Source of the DNA: Baffinella frigidus
Lineage: Eukaryota; Cryptophyceae; Cryptomonadales; Baffinellaceae
Assembly (NCBI GenBank): GCA_026770585.1
Contig: MU647284.1
Location: 81,021 to 94,991 of the forward strand
DNA: 13,971 bases
Direction of reading: 5' to 3'
A program made the position numbers and the translations under genes. Position 1 is the first letter of the stretch; each line of letters opens with the position of its first letter. Shown piece by piece: positions 1-9,100 of this stretch. The notes under the pieces are model-generated. The model worked only from the letters and a program-made list of their open reading frames with translations, was not told where the DNA came from and ran no database searches.

Positions 1-39
<39 letters not shown>
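1..39. other. Poly-G run at the sequence edge
   Basis: The window opens with 39 consecutive G. A homopolymer at a contig edge can be a sequencing or assembly artefact, but short G runs also occur elsewhere here (5500-5660), so a real homopolymer is possible. Confidence 0.6.
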
Positions 40-126
40 CGCTCCCTCGAGCAAATGGGGGCTGTTTTCTTGTTCGTGGCGTTTCACTGGCGTAAGAGCC
101 ATTGAACTCCGGTGCTTTGGTGCTTT

Positions 127-231
127 GTATTACACTCACGAAAGCGCCCCCCACCTAGGACCTCCATAGGGTCCTAGGCATAACCCTACTGCAGGGTCCT
201 AGGAGGCGGCGTTTTCTCATGAGCGAGGTAC
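127..231. mobile_element. MITE-like palindromic element, diverged copy
   Basis: The right end reads ctcatgagcgaggtac, matching the terminal inverted repeat of the well-preserved copy at 12787-12913. The left end (gta...cactcacgaaagcg) is a decayed version of the same terminus. The centre carries the family hallmark of overlapping CCTAGG/CCCTAC palindromes (ctaggacc, tagggtcctagg, ccctactgcagggtcctagg). There is no coding capacity, so it would be non-autonomous. Boundaries are approximate. Confidence 0.6.
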
Positions 232-301
232 TCATGTACAAGCCCCACGTGTCACGCGGAGTCTCTTGTCTTTCGTTAGGTTTACTGAAACGGATCAGCA
301 C

Positions 302-427
302 GCCTTGGGAGGGCCGGAGTTTCCAGTCAACTCTCTCTTAGAAGGGCCGGAGTCTCCAGCCAGCTATCTTAAGTACATCTCCAGCCAGCTATCTTAAGTA
401 CGTCTCCAGCCAGCTACAATGTATCGT
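302..427. repeat. 25-bp tandem repeat with gggccggagt motif
   Basis: The phrase tctccagccagct recurs at 353, 378 and 403, an exact 25-bp period. The first two units share atcttaagtac and the third has diverged. Just upstream gggccggagt(t/c)tccag occurs twice (about 310 and 344). There are no unique spacers, so this is a plain tandem repeat. Confidence 0.8.
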
Positions 428-564
428 AAGTACATACTTCGGAGGCCTAAGTGAATCCACTTTGGCGCCTCATAACCTTGCGTCCTTAGGTGCCCCTAGA
501 GCCTTCTGAACGCTACACACAATCGTGTCTTCGAGACAGGCGTGTCCTGAAAGTCTAGGGTAAT

Positions 565-690
565 TACAGGGGTACCTCGCTCATCAGACACCTTCCCCCC
601 CCAGGACCCTACAGTACATGTAGGCCTATGCCTAGGGCCCTACGGTGGTCCTAGCCCGTAGGACCACCGTAGGTGGTCCTCCTAACCCCG
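565..690. mobile_element. MITE-like element, left half with expanded hairpin centre
   Basis: It starts with tacaggggtacctcgctcat, the same terminus as the copy at 12787, followed by a C run and the aggaccctacagta...taggcctatgcctagg core. Instead of a right terminus it ends in a perfect 15-bp stem (639-653 with 659-673, loop gcccg). It lies in the downstream flank of the minus-strand SPRY gene and may fall within its 3' UTR. Confidence 0.65.
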
Positions 691-715
691 TGTAGGATGG
701 CCGGAGTGACTTTAC

Positions 716-768
716 ACAGCCACGTCCACTTTATCCACTAAAGTGGACGTGACGGACGTGACGGCTGT
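716..768 (-). promoter_or_regulatory. Strong hairpin just downstream of the SPRY stop codon
   Basis: A perfect 13-bp stem (cacgtccacttta at 721-733 with its complement at 739-751, loop tccac) is flanked by acagc/gctgt, which can add an outer stem; ggacgtgac is also doubled at 745-763. The hairpin begins about 45 bases past the stop codon of the minus-strand gene, so the mRNA 3' UTR would carry it. I saw no AATAAA on that strand. A role in 3'-end formation or stability is inference. Confidence 0.6.
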
Positions 769-794
769 CAAGCAGCCGTTGGAGCCATTCGCCC

Positions 795-2489
795 TCACTT
801 CTTAACCGCAGCCGCCGGCGCCTGCTGCGCGAGCATCGCCGCCGCCGACGGCGCAGCCGCCGTTTGCGTCACGGCGGCCGGGGCGGCCGCCTGCGGCGCC
901 GCCGCGCCCGCGACACCCGCAGGGGCCTGAGCCTGAGCGACCGCAGCCTGTTGAGGCTGCGGCGGCACCACCGGCTGCGGTTGCGCGGCAGCAGGCGCCG
1001 CCGCCACGACGGGCGCGACAGCGGGGGCGGGGGGGCGCGCCGCGAGGGGGGCCTGCTGGGGCGCCGCCTGGGGAGGCGGGGCAGCCGCCGGTTGCGCGGC
1101 GAGCGCCTGCTGTGGCGGGACACCCTGCGCCTGGACCTGTTGCGGCTGCTGCTGCTGCACCACCGGCTGCTGCACCACCGGCTGAGCCACCTGCTGCACC
1201 TGCTGCACCTGCTGCACCTGCGGGACCGCCTGCGGGACCTGCTGGACCACCGCGGGCGCCTGGGCTGCCGCCGGCTGCTGCGCGCCAGCCACCTGCTGCG
1301 GCGCGGCTGCCACCGGTGCCATGGCCGGGCGAAGCGCCTGCTGCACAGGCTGTTGTCCAGCGACGGGCTGCTGGGCGCCGGGCGGCTGGGCGCCGGGCTG
1401 CTGGGCGACGCCGAGCGGCTGGGCGACGGGTTGCTGGGCGACGCCGGGCTGCTGGGCGGCGGCGGGCTGCTGGGGGACGCCGGGCTGCTGGGCGACGCCG
1501 GGCTGCTGGGCGACGCCGGGCTGCTGGGCGACGGGCGCCACGCCAGGCGCGCCAGGCGCGGGCGGGACGGAGAGGGTTGCGAGAGGCACAGCTGCCACTC
1601 CGGGGGCAGGCGCGGGCGTAGGCGCTCCAGGTGTCGGGGCGGCGGTGGCAGGGGCGGGTGCGGGGGCTGGAGGACGGGCGGCGGCGGCGGCGGCCAGCGC
1701 GTCGGCCTTGCTCTGCTCGAGGCGGCGCGTCTCGCGGACCTTGTAGTAGTCGCGCGGCACGGGGAGCGCCATCTTGATGGTCACGTGGCGGCAGAAGGTC
1801 TTGTCGAAGCCGTTGGAGCACGCGGGGTAGAGCGGCCCGGGCGGGAGCCGGGTGAAGGCGGTGTTCACGCGCACGCCGTCGAGGTAGTACTCGAGCGTCC
1901 GCTCCTCCATGTCGAGCAGCAGCCCCACCCGCTGGCCGGACGAGAAGCCCTTGAGCGTGGTGGTCGAGAGCTGGTCCTTGCTCCAGAGGAACGCTGTTCC
2001 GCCCGAGCACGACGAGCACGACACCGCGTAGCCGATTTCGCCGAGCCACTTGTCGCACAGCGTGCGCGCGTTCCGCGGCATCTCGGTGACCCCCAGGCAC
2101 AACGTCCGCATGTCCGCGAAGGTGACCTCCCAGTAGTGGATGCCCGTGCGGAACGCCGTGGTGGCTACCACCGTGCCTCGCAGCCCGCCGTTGATGTCAA
2201 TCGTGTCCTGGAAGGAATGGACGGTCTTGAAGGAAACGTTCCACGAGGCCACCGTCGAATCCCACGCTTGGTTGTATGTGTAGATCTTGCGGATGAGGTC
2301 GTCCGACAAGGAGCGCGCCGCACTCTTCTCCCCCAGCCGAGCATGCCGCGACATGCAGAACGCGAGGTGCATGCTCTCCGGCGTCTCCTTGCGGGACGAG
2401 TCGACCACCATCCGCCGCACCTTCAACGGCGGCTCCGCCATCTCCGCATCATCTGCAGACGCCGCCACCGGCTTTGCCGCTCCGCTCAT
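795..2489 (-). CDS. SPRY-domain protein with Ala/Pro/Gln-rich tail
   Basis: This single uninterrupted exon encodes 564 residues. The longer frame to 2519 starts with GTG, so the ATG at 2489 is preferred; it has G at -3 (gagccATGa). Residues about 20-40 are charged and basic (PLKVRRMVVDSSRKE). Residues about 85-240 form a SPRY domain, seen in GIHYWEV (116-122), W..EIGYAVS, GQRVGLLLDMEERTLEYY and GPLYPACSNGF. SPRY domains are protein-interaction modules; no RING, B-box or other catalytic domain accompanies it, so the partner is unknown. From about 262 to the end the protein is low-complexity Ala/Pro/Gln, including QQPGVA repeats encoded by near-identical 18-bp DNA units (1430-1531) and QQVQQV from a 9-bp repeat (about 1187-1222). 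The tail is probably disordered. The gene is far more GC-rich than its surroundings. It is transcribed divergently from the DNL zinc-finger gene. SPRY assignment is firm; cellular role is unknown. Confidence 0.88.
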   Translation of the reverse strand: MSGAAKPVAASADDAEMAEPPLKVRRMVVDSSRKETPESMHLAFCMSRHARLGEKSAARSLSDDLIRKIYTYNQAWDSTVASWNVSFKTVHSFQDTIDINGGLRGTVVATTAFRTGIHYWEVTFADMRTLCLGVTEMPRNARTLCDKWLGEIGYAVSCSSCSGGTAFLWSKDQLSTTTLKGFSSGQRVGLLLDMEERTLEYYLDGVRVNTAFTRLPPGPLYPACSNGFDKTFCRHVTIKMALPVPRDYYKVRETRRLEQSKADALAAAAAARPPAPAPAPATAAPTPGAPTPAPAPGVAAVPLATLSVPPAPGAPGVAPVAQQPGVAQQPGVAQQPGVPQQPAAAQQPGVAQQPVAQPLGVAQQPGAQPPGAQQPVAGQQPVQQALRPAMAPVAAAPQQVAGAQQPAAAQAPAVVQQVPQAVPQVQQVQQVQQVAQPVVQQPVVQQQQPQQVQAQGVPPQQALAAQPAAAPPPQAAPQQAPLAARPPAPAVAPVVAAAPAAAQPQPVVPPQPQQAAVAQAQAPAGVAGAAAPQAAAPAAVTQTAAAPSAAAMLAQQAPAAAVKK

Positions 2490-2581
2490 GGCTCCCTGTG
2501 TGCTGAACGAACGGCTCACCTACAAAGCACCAGCCGCAGCTCGAGCTGCGGCAGAGAGAGGTAGTTCGGTTGTGCGGCGAT

Positions 2582-2897
2582 CAGAGGACCCTTCAGTGTG
2601 GGGTTATGTGCCGTTGCCAACGCCACCTCGCCCCTCTCCACTCCTGGTCAAGATCCGTTTTTTGATCGTAGCCACGCAGGGCCCTTCGGGGATCGTTCTT
2701 GGAGCCGTTTCCCTGAATCCCCTCTGTAAAATGACTTTAATAGGACCATTTTCCTGAACAAAATTGACTTTTGAATTGCCCCCTCAAAGTCCTTGCGGGA
2801 TCTCGAGGATCGTCAAACTTTGAAAGTTGACTTGTAACTGGAAGTCAACTTTCCCGGGATCAGCGTTCCGATCGGCGCTCCGCTGAAGGGTCCTCTG
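2582..2897. mobile_element. MITE-like segment bounded by 15-bp inverted repeats
   Basis: cagaggacccttcag at 2582-2596 is the exact reverse complement of 2883-2897. The 316-bp interval has no ORF of note. It contains a dispersed repeat (2694-2785, also at 12259-12345) and an 11-bp stem (2822-2832 with 2843-2853). I see no clear target-site duplication, so a promoter stem of other origin is possible. Confidence 0.45.
2694..2785. repeat. Dispersed repeat, copy 1
   Basis: It shares cgttcttggagccgttt, aaaatgacttt and acttttgaat followed by a C run, in the same order and spacing, with 12259-12345. One copy is in the intergenic region, the other in the last intron of the DNL gene. Confidence 0.6.
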
Positions 2898-2917
2898 CTC
2901 ACGCACAACACGCCCAT

Positions 2918-3130
2918 ATGCGAAGCATCCTCGCACATCTCCTCGCCCTCGCGCTTCTCGTCCCAGCCGCAGCCTTTCAAGCCCTCCCCTCTCAGCTCCC
3001 ATCGCTGAGGATAGCGATCTCCACCTCAGGGAGTTACAGAAATCCGGGGAGGAGATGCGTCATCCACGGGGGTGCTCTGAGGGGGCACGGCGCGCTGAAC
3101 AGACTGCGAATGGCTGACGATCCTCCAGAG
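2918..3130 (+). CDS. Exon 1: bipartite plastid-targeting leader
   Basis: It encodes 71 residues. Residues 1-19 form a signal peptide: Arg2, hydrophobic ILAHLLALALLVP, then AAA before Phe20. The Phe at the +1 position (AAA|FQ) is the hallmark of plastid import into red-derived complex plastids. Residues 20-63 are rich in Ser/Arg and poor in acid, like a transit peptide, and LRMADD resembles a stromal processing region. The exon ends DDPPE, followed by the donor GAG|gtgcgt at 3131; unspliced, the frame stops nine bases later. It ends in phase 0, which fits both exon 8401-8457 and the linker exons at 4032 and 4262. Confidence 0.72.
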
Positions 3131-6100
3131 GTGCGTGCCGTGTAGCCCGGGACCAGGGCTCGTCTACAGCGCTCAGACAACCCTTGTTGCAACCCTTGTT
3201 GCAACAAGGGTTGCCTTCTCAAGCCTGGGGAAACGTGAGGGCTGCGAGGGGTCCTGGCGGTCTCCTTGCATCGGAGGGTGTCACGCATGGGCACCACCAG
3301 CCCTAACATCACGAGGGGCACGGTGGTGTGGGCGCGACCCCGCGATCGGTGGACCAGGGGAAATATATATCGAGGTTCTCTTCGCTCAACCTCACACTGA
3401 ATCCGAGACGCTCGTTCCGGAACCTCGTGCTGGAACCTGGTGGTGTGGGCGCCAAGCTCGCCCCAAGCGGGTCTCTAGTGAGCAGAGCTCTTGATCGTGG
3501 GAGTGTTTTCCGATGCTCGAGCGATAGGGCGAGCGAGGGATCTAATGAACAACGTTGATTCTCTCGGCACGAGCCCCGCGGAAGCGAGAAACGCGCCCGC
3601 AACCACCCTGGAGGCAACGTATGGACAAATCGATGGTTTGTTAAGCCAACTCACATACGACAATTGGAATCCGAGTGCATTGGTGGGAGATTGACTTAGG
3701 ATTTGCCTCCAGGGTGACTGCGGAGAACTCCTCGCTCGCCGTACTGCTCTTCAATGCTTTCAAGGACGAGCCAGAATAAGACTCGGGCAGAGCTAGACTT
3801 CCGCCCTGGAGGGCACATTAGGGTATTTTGAGCATTCTTAAGTCAACACCCCTTGAGATGCTACCTTCCGGCGGTAGCACCGTGATGAATGGATCTGGTA
3901 CAAAAAGGTCTAATAAGTATTTTAGTGGTACACATCCTGTCAACTTTTGCGATAACGGGTTATTCGGGAATGGCCGCAAGTCCCCTCCAGGGTGGCTCGC
4001 GCGCTCGCCTGACTGCGAACAACGCTCGCAGGAGGAGGGAGACTCGCCCGAGGAGGCGGCTTTCACTCTCCCAATCGTGCCCCCGCCCACCACCAACATC
4101 CTGCCGCCGGGAAGGGAGGCGTTCCAGGAGTTTATCACGAGCAACCTCGACGAGGACGTGGTACGTACCTCCACCATACACACTCGTTCGCAATAGATGG
4201 CTTATCCTGGTACAAATTCTCTAAAAAAAACGTCTGGCTCCTGCTTACGACGCCAGGTCAGAAGTGGGAGTTTGCTCTCCCACTCGTGCCCCCGCCCACC
4301 TCCAACATCCTTCCGCCGGGTCGGGAGGTGTTCCAGGAGTTTCTCACGAGCAATCTCGACGAGGACGTGGTACGTACCACACAGCGGACTTTGAAGGAAT
4401 TTTGAATAACCCCCCAGCGATGGGCCCTACGGTAGGCAACCCGTAGGGACATAGGGGGGTTCCTACGGATAAGGTGACGGAAACTCGTGCCCCCGCCCAC
4501 CGCCAACATCCTCCCGCCGGGAAGGGAGGTTTTCCAGGAGTTTTGACGAGCAACCTCGGCGAGGACGTGGTACGTACCAGCCACCCGAAGTTTACCAGAT
4601 CCGGGCATTTGAAAGATGTGTTCGCCCCTACCGTAGGGCCGTAGGGAATCCCTACGGATTTCGTAAGAGGGTGAATAGATGGCTGGTACACATCTGCGGT
4701 GTACCTCCTGGGCAATTTCACGATCGAGATCACCCCGATCTGGTAAACGTTGGGTGGCTGGTGGACCTACCAGCGCCGCGTCCGTGGAATCGCGCTTTCG
4801 CGTTGTAGTTCTGGCTCGGTCTATTTTTGTGTTGCTCTGAGGTGCGTTGGTGCATCGGCGCGCATTGGGATTCTAGGAGTGTCCTTGCCTGGCGGCTGCG
4901 CGTTCTTCTTTGTTGTGTATTTCTCGTATGCACGTCTTTGTGCTGCGCTGGGCCAGAGCGTGTCAGAGGGTGTGGCAAGCGTGCCTGCCTCTCACCTGGA
5001 CTGGACCCTCAAGCGTCGTCCGCGAAGGTGACCTCCCAGTAGTTCTCAAGCCTGGGGAAACGTGAGGGCTGCGAGAGGTCCTGGCGGTCTCCTTGCATCG
5101 GAGGGTGTCACGCATGGGCACCACCAGCCCTCAGCCTCTCACCTGGACTGGACCGTCAAGCGTCGTATCACGCCAGGAGCCGTTTGATCTCTTTCTGCTG
5201 AGGGTCCTCGTCGTGTCGGTGTGCAGAAATTCGCCTGCAGAAAATCTGCTCAGTTTGCCAGGGCGCTAATTTTTATGCAGAAATGGAATTTTCTTGATCG
5301 ATATCTGGATTGGTATGTTCTCGCTGACGCTGCTTGGAAAAATTGGTTCGCGCTTGGCCTCCACCCTCGATACTTGGTCTGAACCCTCAACACTGAACCG
5401 CACGCGCGGGTGCAGATCGACTCCACGGTGCAATTCGCCCCCCCCCCGAATTCTCCCATGTGAATGTCAGATAAATGTTGAAATTCACATGGGAGAATTC
5501 GGGCGGGGGGGGGCGAATTTCACATGGGAGAATTCGGGGGGGGGTGGACACTCATCCGCACGCGCGTGTGCAGAAACTAAAGACGTTTCAACATTTTATC
5601 TGGGAGAATTATTCGGGGGGGGCGAATTTCACATGAGAGAATTCGGGGGGGGGCGAACACTGAACTGCACGTGCGCGTGTGCAGATTGACTTCACGATGC
5701 CGACTTTCCAGGCACGTCCCCGTGTCCACCGCTACTTTAGATTCCTAGGAGGGTGCGCATCCTTGAGAGAGACAGAGACAGAAACAGAGACAGAGACAGA
5801 GACAGAGACAGAGACAGAGACAGAGACAGAGAGCCCCCACCCGCATATTGCGCGCCAACACGAAATAGGGAGTTTTTTTTTCAAAGATTGACTTCACGAT
5901 GCGGACCTTCCAGGCACGTTCCCCGTGTCCACCGTTTAGGGTGTAGGGTGCAGGGTTTAGAGTGCAGGGTGCAGGTTGCAGGGTGTAGGGTGCAGGGTGC
6001 AGGGTGCAGGGTGCAGGGTGCAGGGTGTAGCGTGCAGGGTGTAGGGTGTAGGGTGTAGGGTGTAGGGTATCAGCACGCACCCGGTGCTTTGCCGCAGACT

Positions 6101-9100
6101 CAGTTGCCCCCACCTCACAAAATGTGCGCCGAAACGAAAAGGGGTGTCCTATTTGGAGATCGCAGGCTGCCCACGTAAAAGGGCCACAGGGGTATCCGCG
6201 AGAGCGTCGGAAGGAAAGTGAGTATTGATGTCCTCGTCCAATTCCGGTTCCACGCAGATTTGCCTACCAGATTTGTTTCAGAAATATGATTGTGTACTAG
6301 GAAACCGGTTTAAAGCGAAACGTCGCGGTCTGAAATGTTCACTTGCGACTTGGCGTGGCGTCATGCATGATCTGACGAGAGGTTCAACAGGAGCAAGACG
6401 TGATCGGCGGGACTGAATTCTCCCGGGGCAAAGTCAGCGAGGTGCCTACACCTTAAATCCCACTCCATGAACCCCACCCCATACACCCCACCCCCTAAAC
6501 CCCACCCCCTAAACCCCACCCCAATTCTCCCGGGGCAAAGTCAGCGAGGTGCATAAACCCTACACCCCACCCCCTAAACCCCACCCCAATGATCGGGGGA
6601 GGAAGTCAGCGAGGTTGCTCCTAGCTCTGATTCAGTCCGGTTGACTGACGCCGTTCGCACCAAGATCTTGTCGGGTTCGTAGAGCTATTCCGGTAGGACT
6701 TGTCGCGTTTTCGATTTCGAGACTTCGAGACTTCGAGACTTCATTTGTACCATGAGATTTGAAACGGTGTGTTTTAAAACGTTTTACGCCCTTTAAAACC
6801 TTTTTGAAGTCTGAAATGTTGAAATCTCGAAGTCGAAAACGCGACAAGTCCTACCGGAATAGCTCTACCAAAACCGGGGCCCCGGCGAACGAACGTCCAG
6901 TCTCACCAGTTGTGTGAGCCCAGATCGACTGAGGTCAGGACTAGGCCTCCCGCCCCCCCTCGCTCTAAACTGATGATGTCCTGATTTGGAAACGCCTGCC
7001 CCGTGTGAAGAGCCGCGAAAGACCTCACCCCCCCAAACGCTCTTACCTGCCGATGGCTCACCAGGGTTGAGGGTTTAGGGTGTGCGCCCGCCCGCGTAGC
7101 CTTTCGAGCCAATTCGCTGGCATCTTATCGGAAACCACTACCCCCTCAGCTCCAGTCAATCGGCCCTAGTCCATCAGTCTCAGCCCCTCAGCTCTAGCCC
7201 CAAAGCGATTTCATCTCGGAAGATAACTGAATCAGTTCCTCTTCAATAGGAGGTTGCTCAGGAGAAATAAGTTGGGGCATAGTAGATTTAATTAGGCCTC
7301 CTAATTAAATGAAAACGGCAATTAGGGAACTGAGTCAGGTATCTTTCGAGATGAGATTGACGGAGGAGCGCGCTGCAGGTGCCGACGGTGAGCGTCGGAG
7401 GGGAAACCGTGACGCTCGGACCGGTCACCGCCCCCGAACACTCAAGCCAGTCACGTCACCTGATAGATTATACCTCAGATTTGGCTTGTGGCGTTGGAGC
7501 CATTTCGTACTTGGAGCCATTCTGTACTTTTAGGGCTCGAACTACCAGGATTTGTACCGGGAACCCTTTAGATGGACGCGTTGTGGTCAGTGTCGGGGAG
7601 GAACCCGCGACCCCCAGCGTCGCGGGTTCCCCGCCAGAGGCCTCACACATCCACTTTGGACATGTTTCAGGGGAAATCGCCGAGTCCTTAAGTCAACACG
7701 CCAGATCTGGCGTGGATAAGGCGTCGGCGGTGACCGCCTCCCAACACTCAATCTAGTTTCGGGGAAAGGCAGAAACTGTCCCGCTTATTAAGGCTTCCAA
7801 CGCCGAAGATAAGGGTCGATATGGAGTCATCTCCTACTTTGGGGGATTACACCCTTGGGGTGACCGCCTCCCAACACTCCGTCCCACTGATGCGGGACGG
7901 CTGCAGCATCGGAGGCGGTCACGGCTCAGGAGGCGGTCACCCCAACGGATGCTGCAGCCGTCCCGCATCAGCTAGGTGTTTCAGGAAAAGGAGGACGAAG
8001 GAGCGAGAGCGCTTCCGAACACTCAATTCATGTTGCTTTCTCCCAGCACTCGATTCCTAGCTCTGCCTCACTCGGGTGGACTGGCTATTATCAAGTTGGC
8101 ATGCTGTGTGTGCGGTACAAATTCGTCAACGTTGGAGCGAAAACGAGCCCGGGCCCTCCAAATTGGTGTGCGCAGATAGACTGAGACAGAGAAAGGTTTC
8201 GGCACCCGCGACAGAGTCGGTTGTGTACACTCTATTCACTTATCCAAAGCTCCACAAACGAAACCACGGTCCTAAACCCAAGCGTGTCCTTGGTCGAAAC
8301 CCCAGACCCCAGACCCTGGAACCGAATACCGAACCCCGAAACCCGAATCCCGAAACCCTAGATCCTAGACCCGAAACCTGAAACCCGAAATGCAACACAG
8401 GTGGTTCGCCCGAAAATCAGCATGGTCTTCACGTGCTGCCGGTGTGAAACACGCCAGGTGCGAATCCACCCCCGCAACTTTTGATTCAGGAACGCCAGGT
8501 CACAAGTCGAAATTTCATTTTACTACACCTGTTACGTGTAAAGTTGATTCTCACCCGGGAAACACTCCCAAAGTTTTGGGGATTGGAGCCGTTCACCGGC
8601 GCTACAATGTTTCATTCGTACCGCGACACACTGTTAGGCGCGAAACGTTGCCTTTGAAATTCTCACCTATGACCTGGCGTGGGGAGCGCGACAAGTTGAC
8701 AAGGCGCGAGATGACTATCCCGAGAGTCTCACAACTGTTGACTAATTCGGTGACTACACCTGCGCGAATTAGTCAACAGCCGGTTTGTACCAGCACGGTC
8801 CACTCAAACGTCTGCGAGGCACACCAGCTCGGGATATCCGGTGTAACGTGACCAAAAATTGATGACTTTTGGCGTGCTTTCTAAGAAACCATTAGATAAT
8901 TAACTTAGGAACGTTCCCCGTAGTGTTCTGAGTGGTACTACACGGGCAGGCTTAGTACTAGAAAAACATGTGATTAGTCAACAGACTTACCAGGGAGCCA
9001 CTCAGTGCGCTGCGAAGGAAGTTTCGACAGAAAATCCGGTCGAAACGTCGGTTGATAAGATGTGTTTGTACCGAGCAATTCTTAATTAGTAGACTTCGCA

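Larger units (their letters stand above)
2490..2917. promoter_or_regulatory. Divergent intergenic region shared by the two genes
   Basis: Only 428 bases separate the two start codons, so both promoters must lie here. I see no convincing TATA box. The region is dominated by the inverted-repeat-bounded segment 2582-2897. Assignment as promoter rests on position only. Confidence 0.5.
4987..5166. mobile_element. Mosaic insertion flanked by 33-bp direct repeats
   Basis: The 33-bp repeat starting gcctctcacctggactggac (4987-5019 and 5134-5166, one mismatch) brackets about 114 bases. The insert consists of a SPRY-gene fragment (5018-5043) joined to a copy of intronic segment 3216-3304 (5043-5131), with overlapping bases at the joints. 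This looks like templated repair or a composite capture event; no transposase is visible. Confidence 0.75.

Noticed and set aside
302-427. Possible CRISPR array
   Set aside because: The 25-bp units are contiguous tandem repeats without unique spacers, and the genome is eukaryotic.
2490-2519. Upstream start of the SPRY frame at 2519
   Set aside because: That codon is GTG; the first ATG in frame is at 2489 with a suitable purine at -3.
864-2564. 566-residue plus-strand ORF antisense to the SPRY gene
   Set aside because: It mirrors the GC-rich, periodic codons of the SPRY gene and is an arginine/leucine/glycine low-complexity string with no domain.
4679-4746. Possible terminal exon reading GWYTSAVYLLGNFTIEITPIW-like sequence (shortened here: GWYTSAVYLLGNF)
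   Set aside because: It looks protein-like and has an AG before it, but its phase does not match the conserved linker donor unless a poorer donor four bases later is used.
5935-6069. A chromosome end
   Set aside because: The heptamer array is degenerate, interstitial and followed by kilobases of gene sequence.
5745-6113. ORFs through the GAGACA and TGYAGGG arrays
   Set aside because: Simple repeats with lengths that avoid stops; the translations are monotonous repeats.
6225-6416. 63-residue ORF
   Set aside because: No recognisable domain or splice sites. Part of it (about 6311-6380) resembles 8638-8710 at the DNA level, suggesting an old dispersed repeat rather than a gene.
7530-7580. tRNA-like B-box phrase near ttcgaactaccagg
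   Set aside because: No acceptor, D or anticodon stems can be drawn around it on either strand.
8390-8851. 153-residue ORF
   Set aside because: It overlaps exon 8401-8457 in a different frame, and the exon frame carries the DNL zinc-finger signature. The rest crosses a hairpin and has no recognisable domain.
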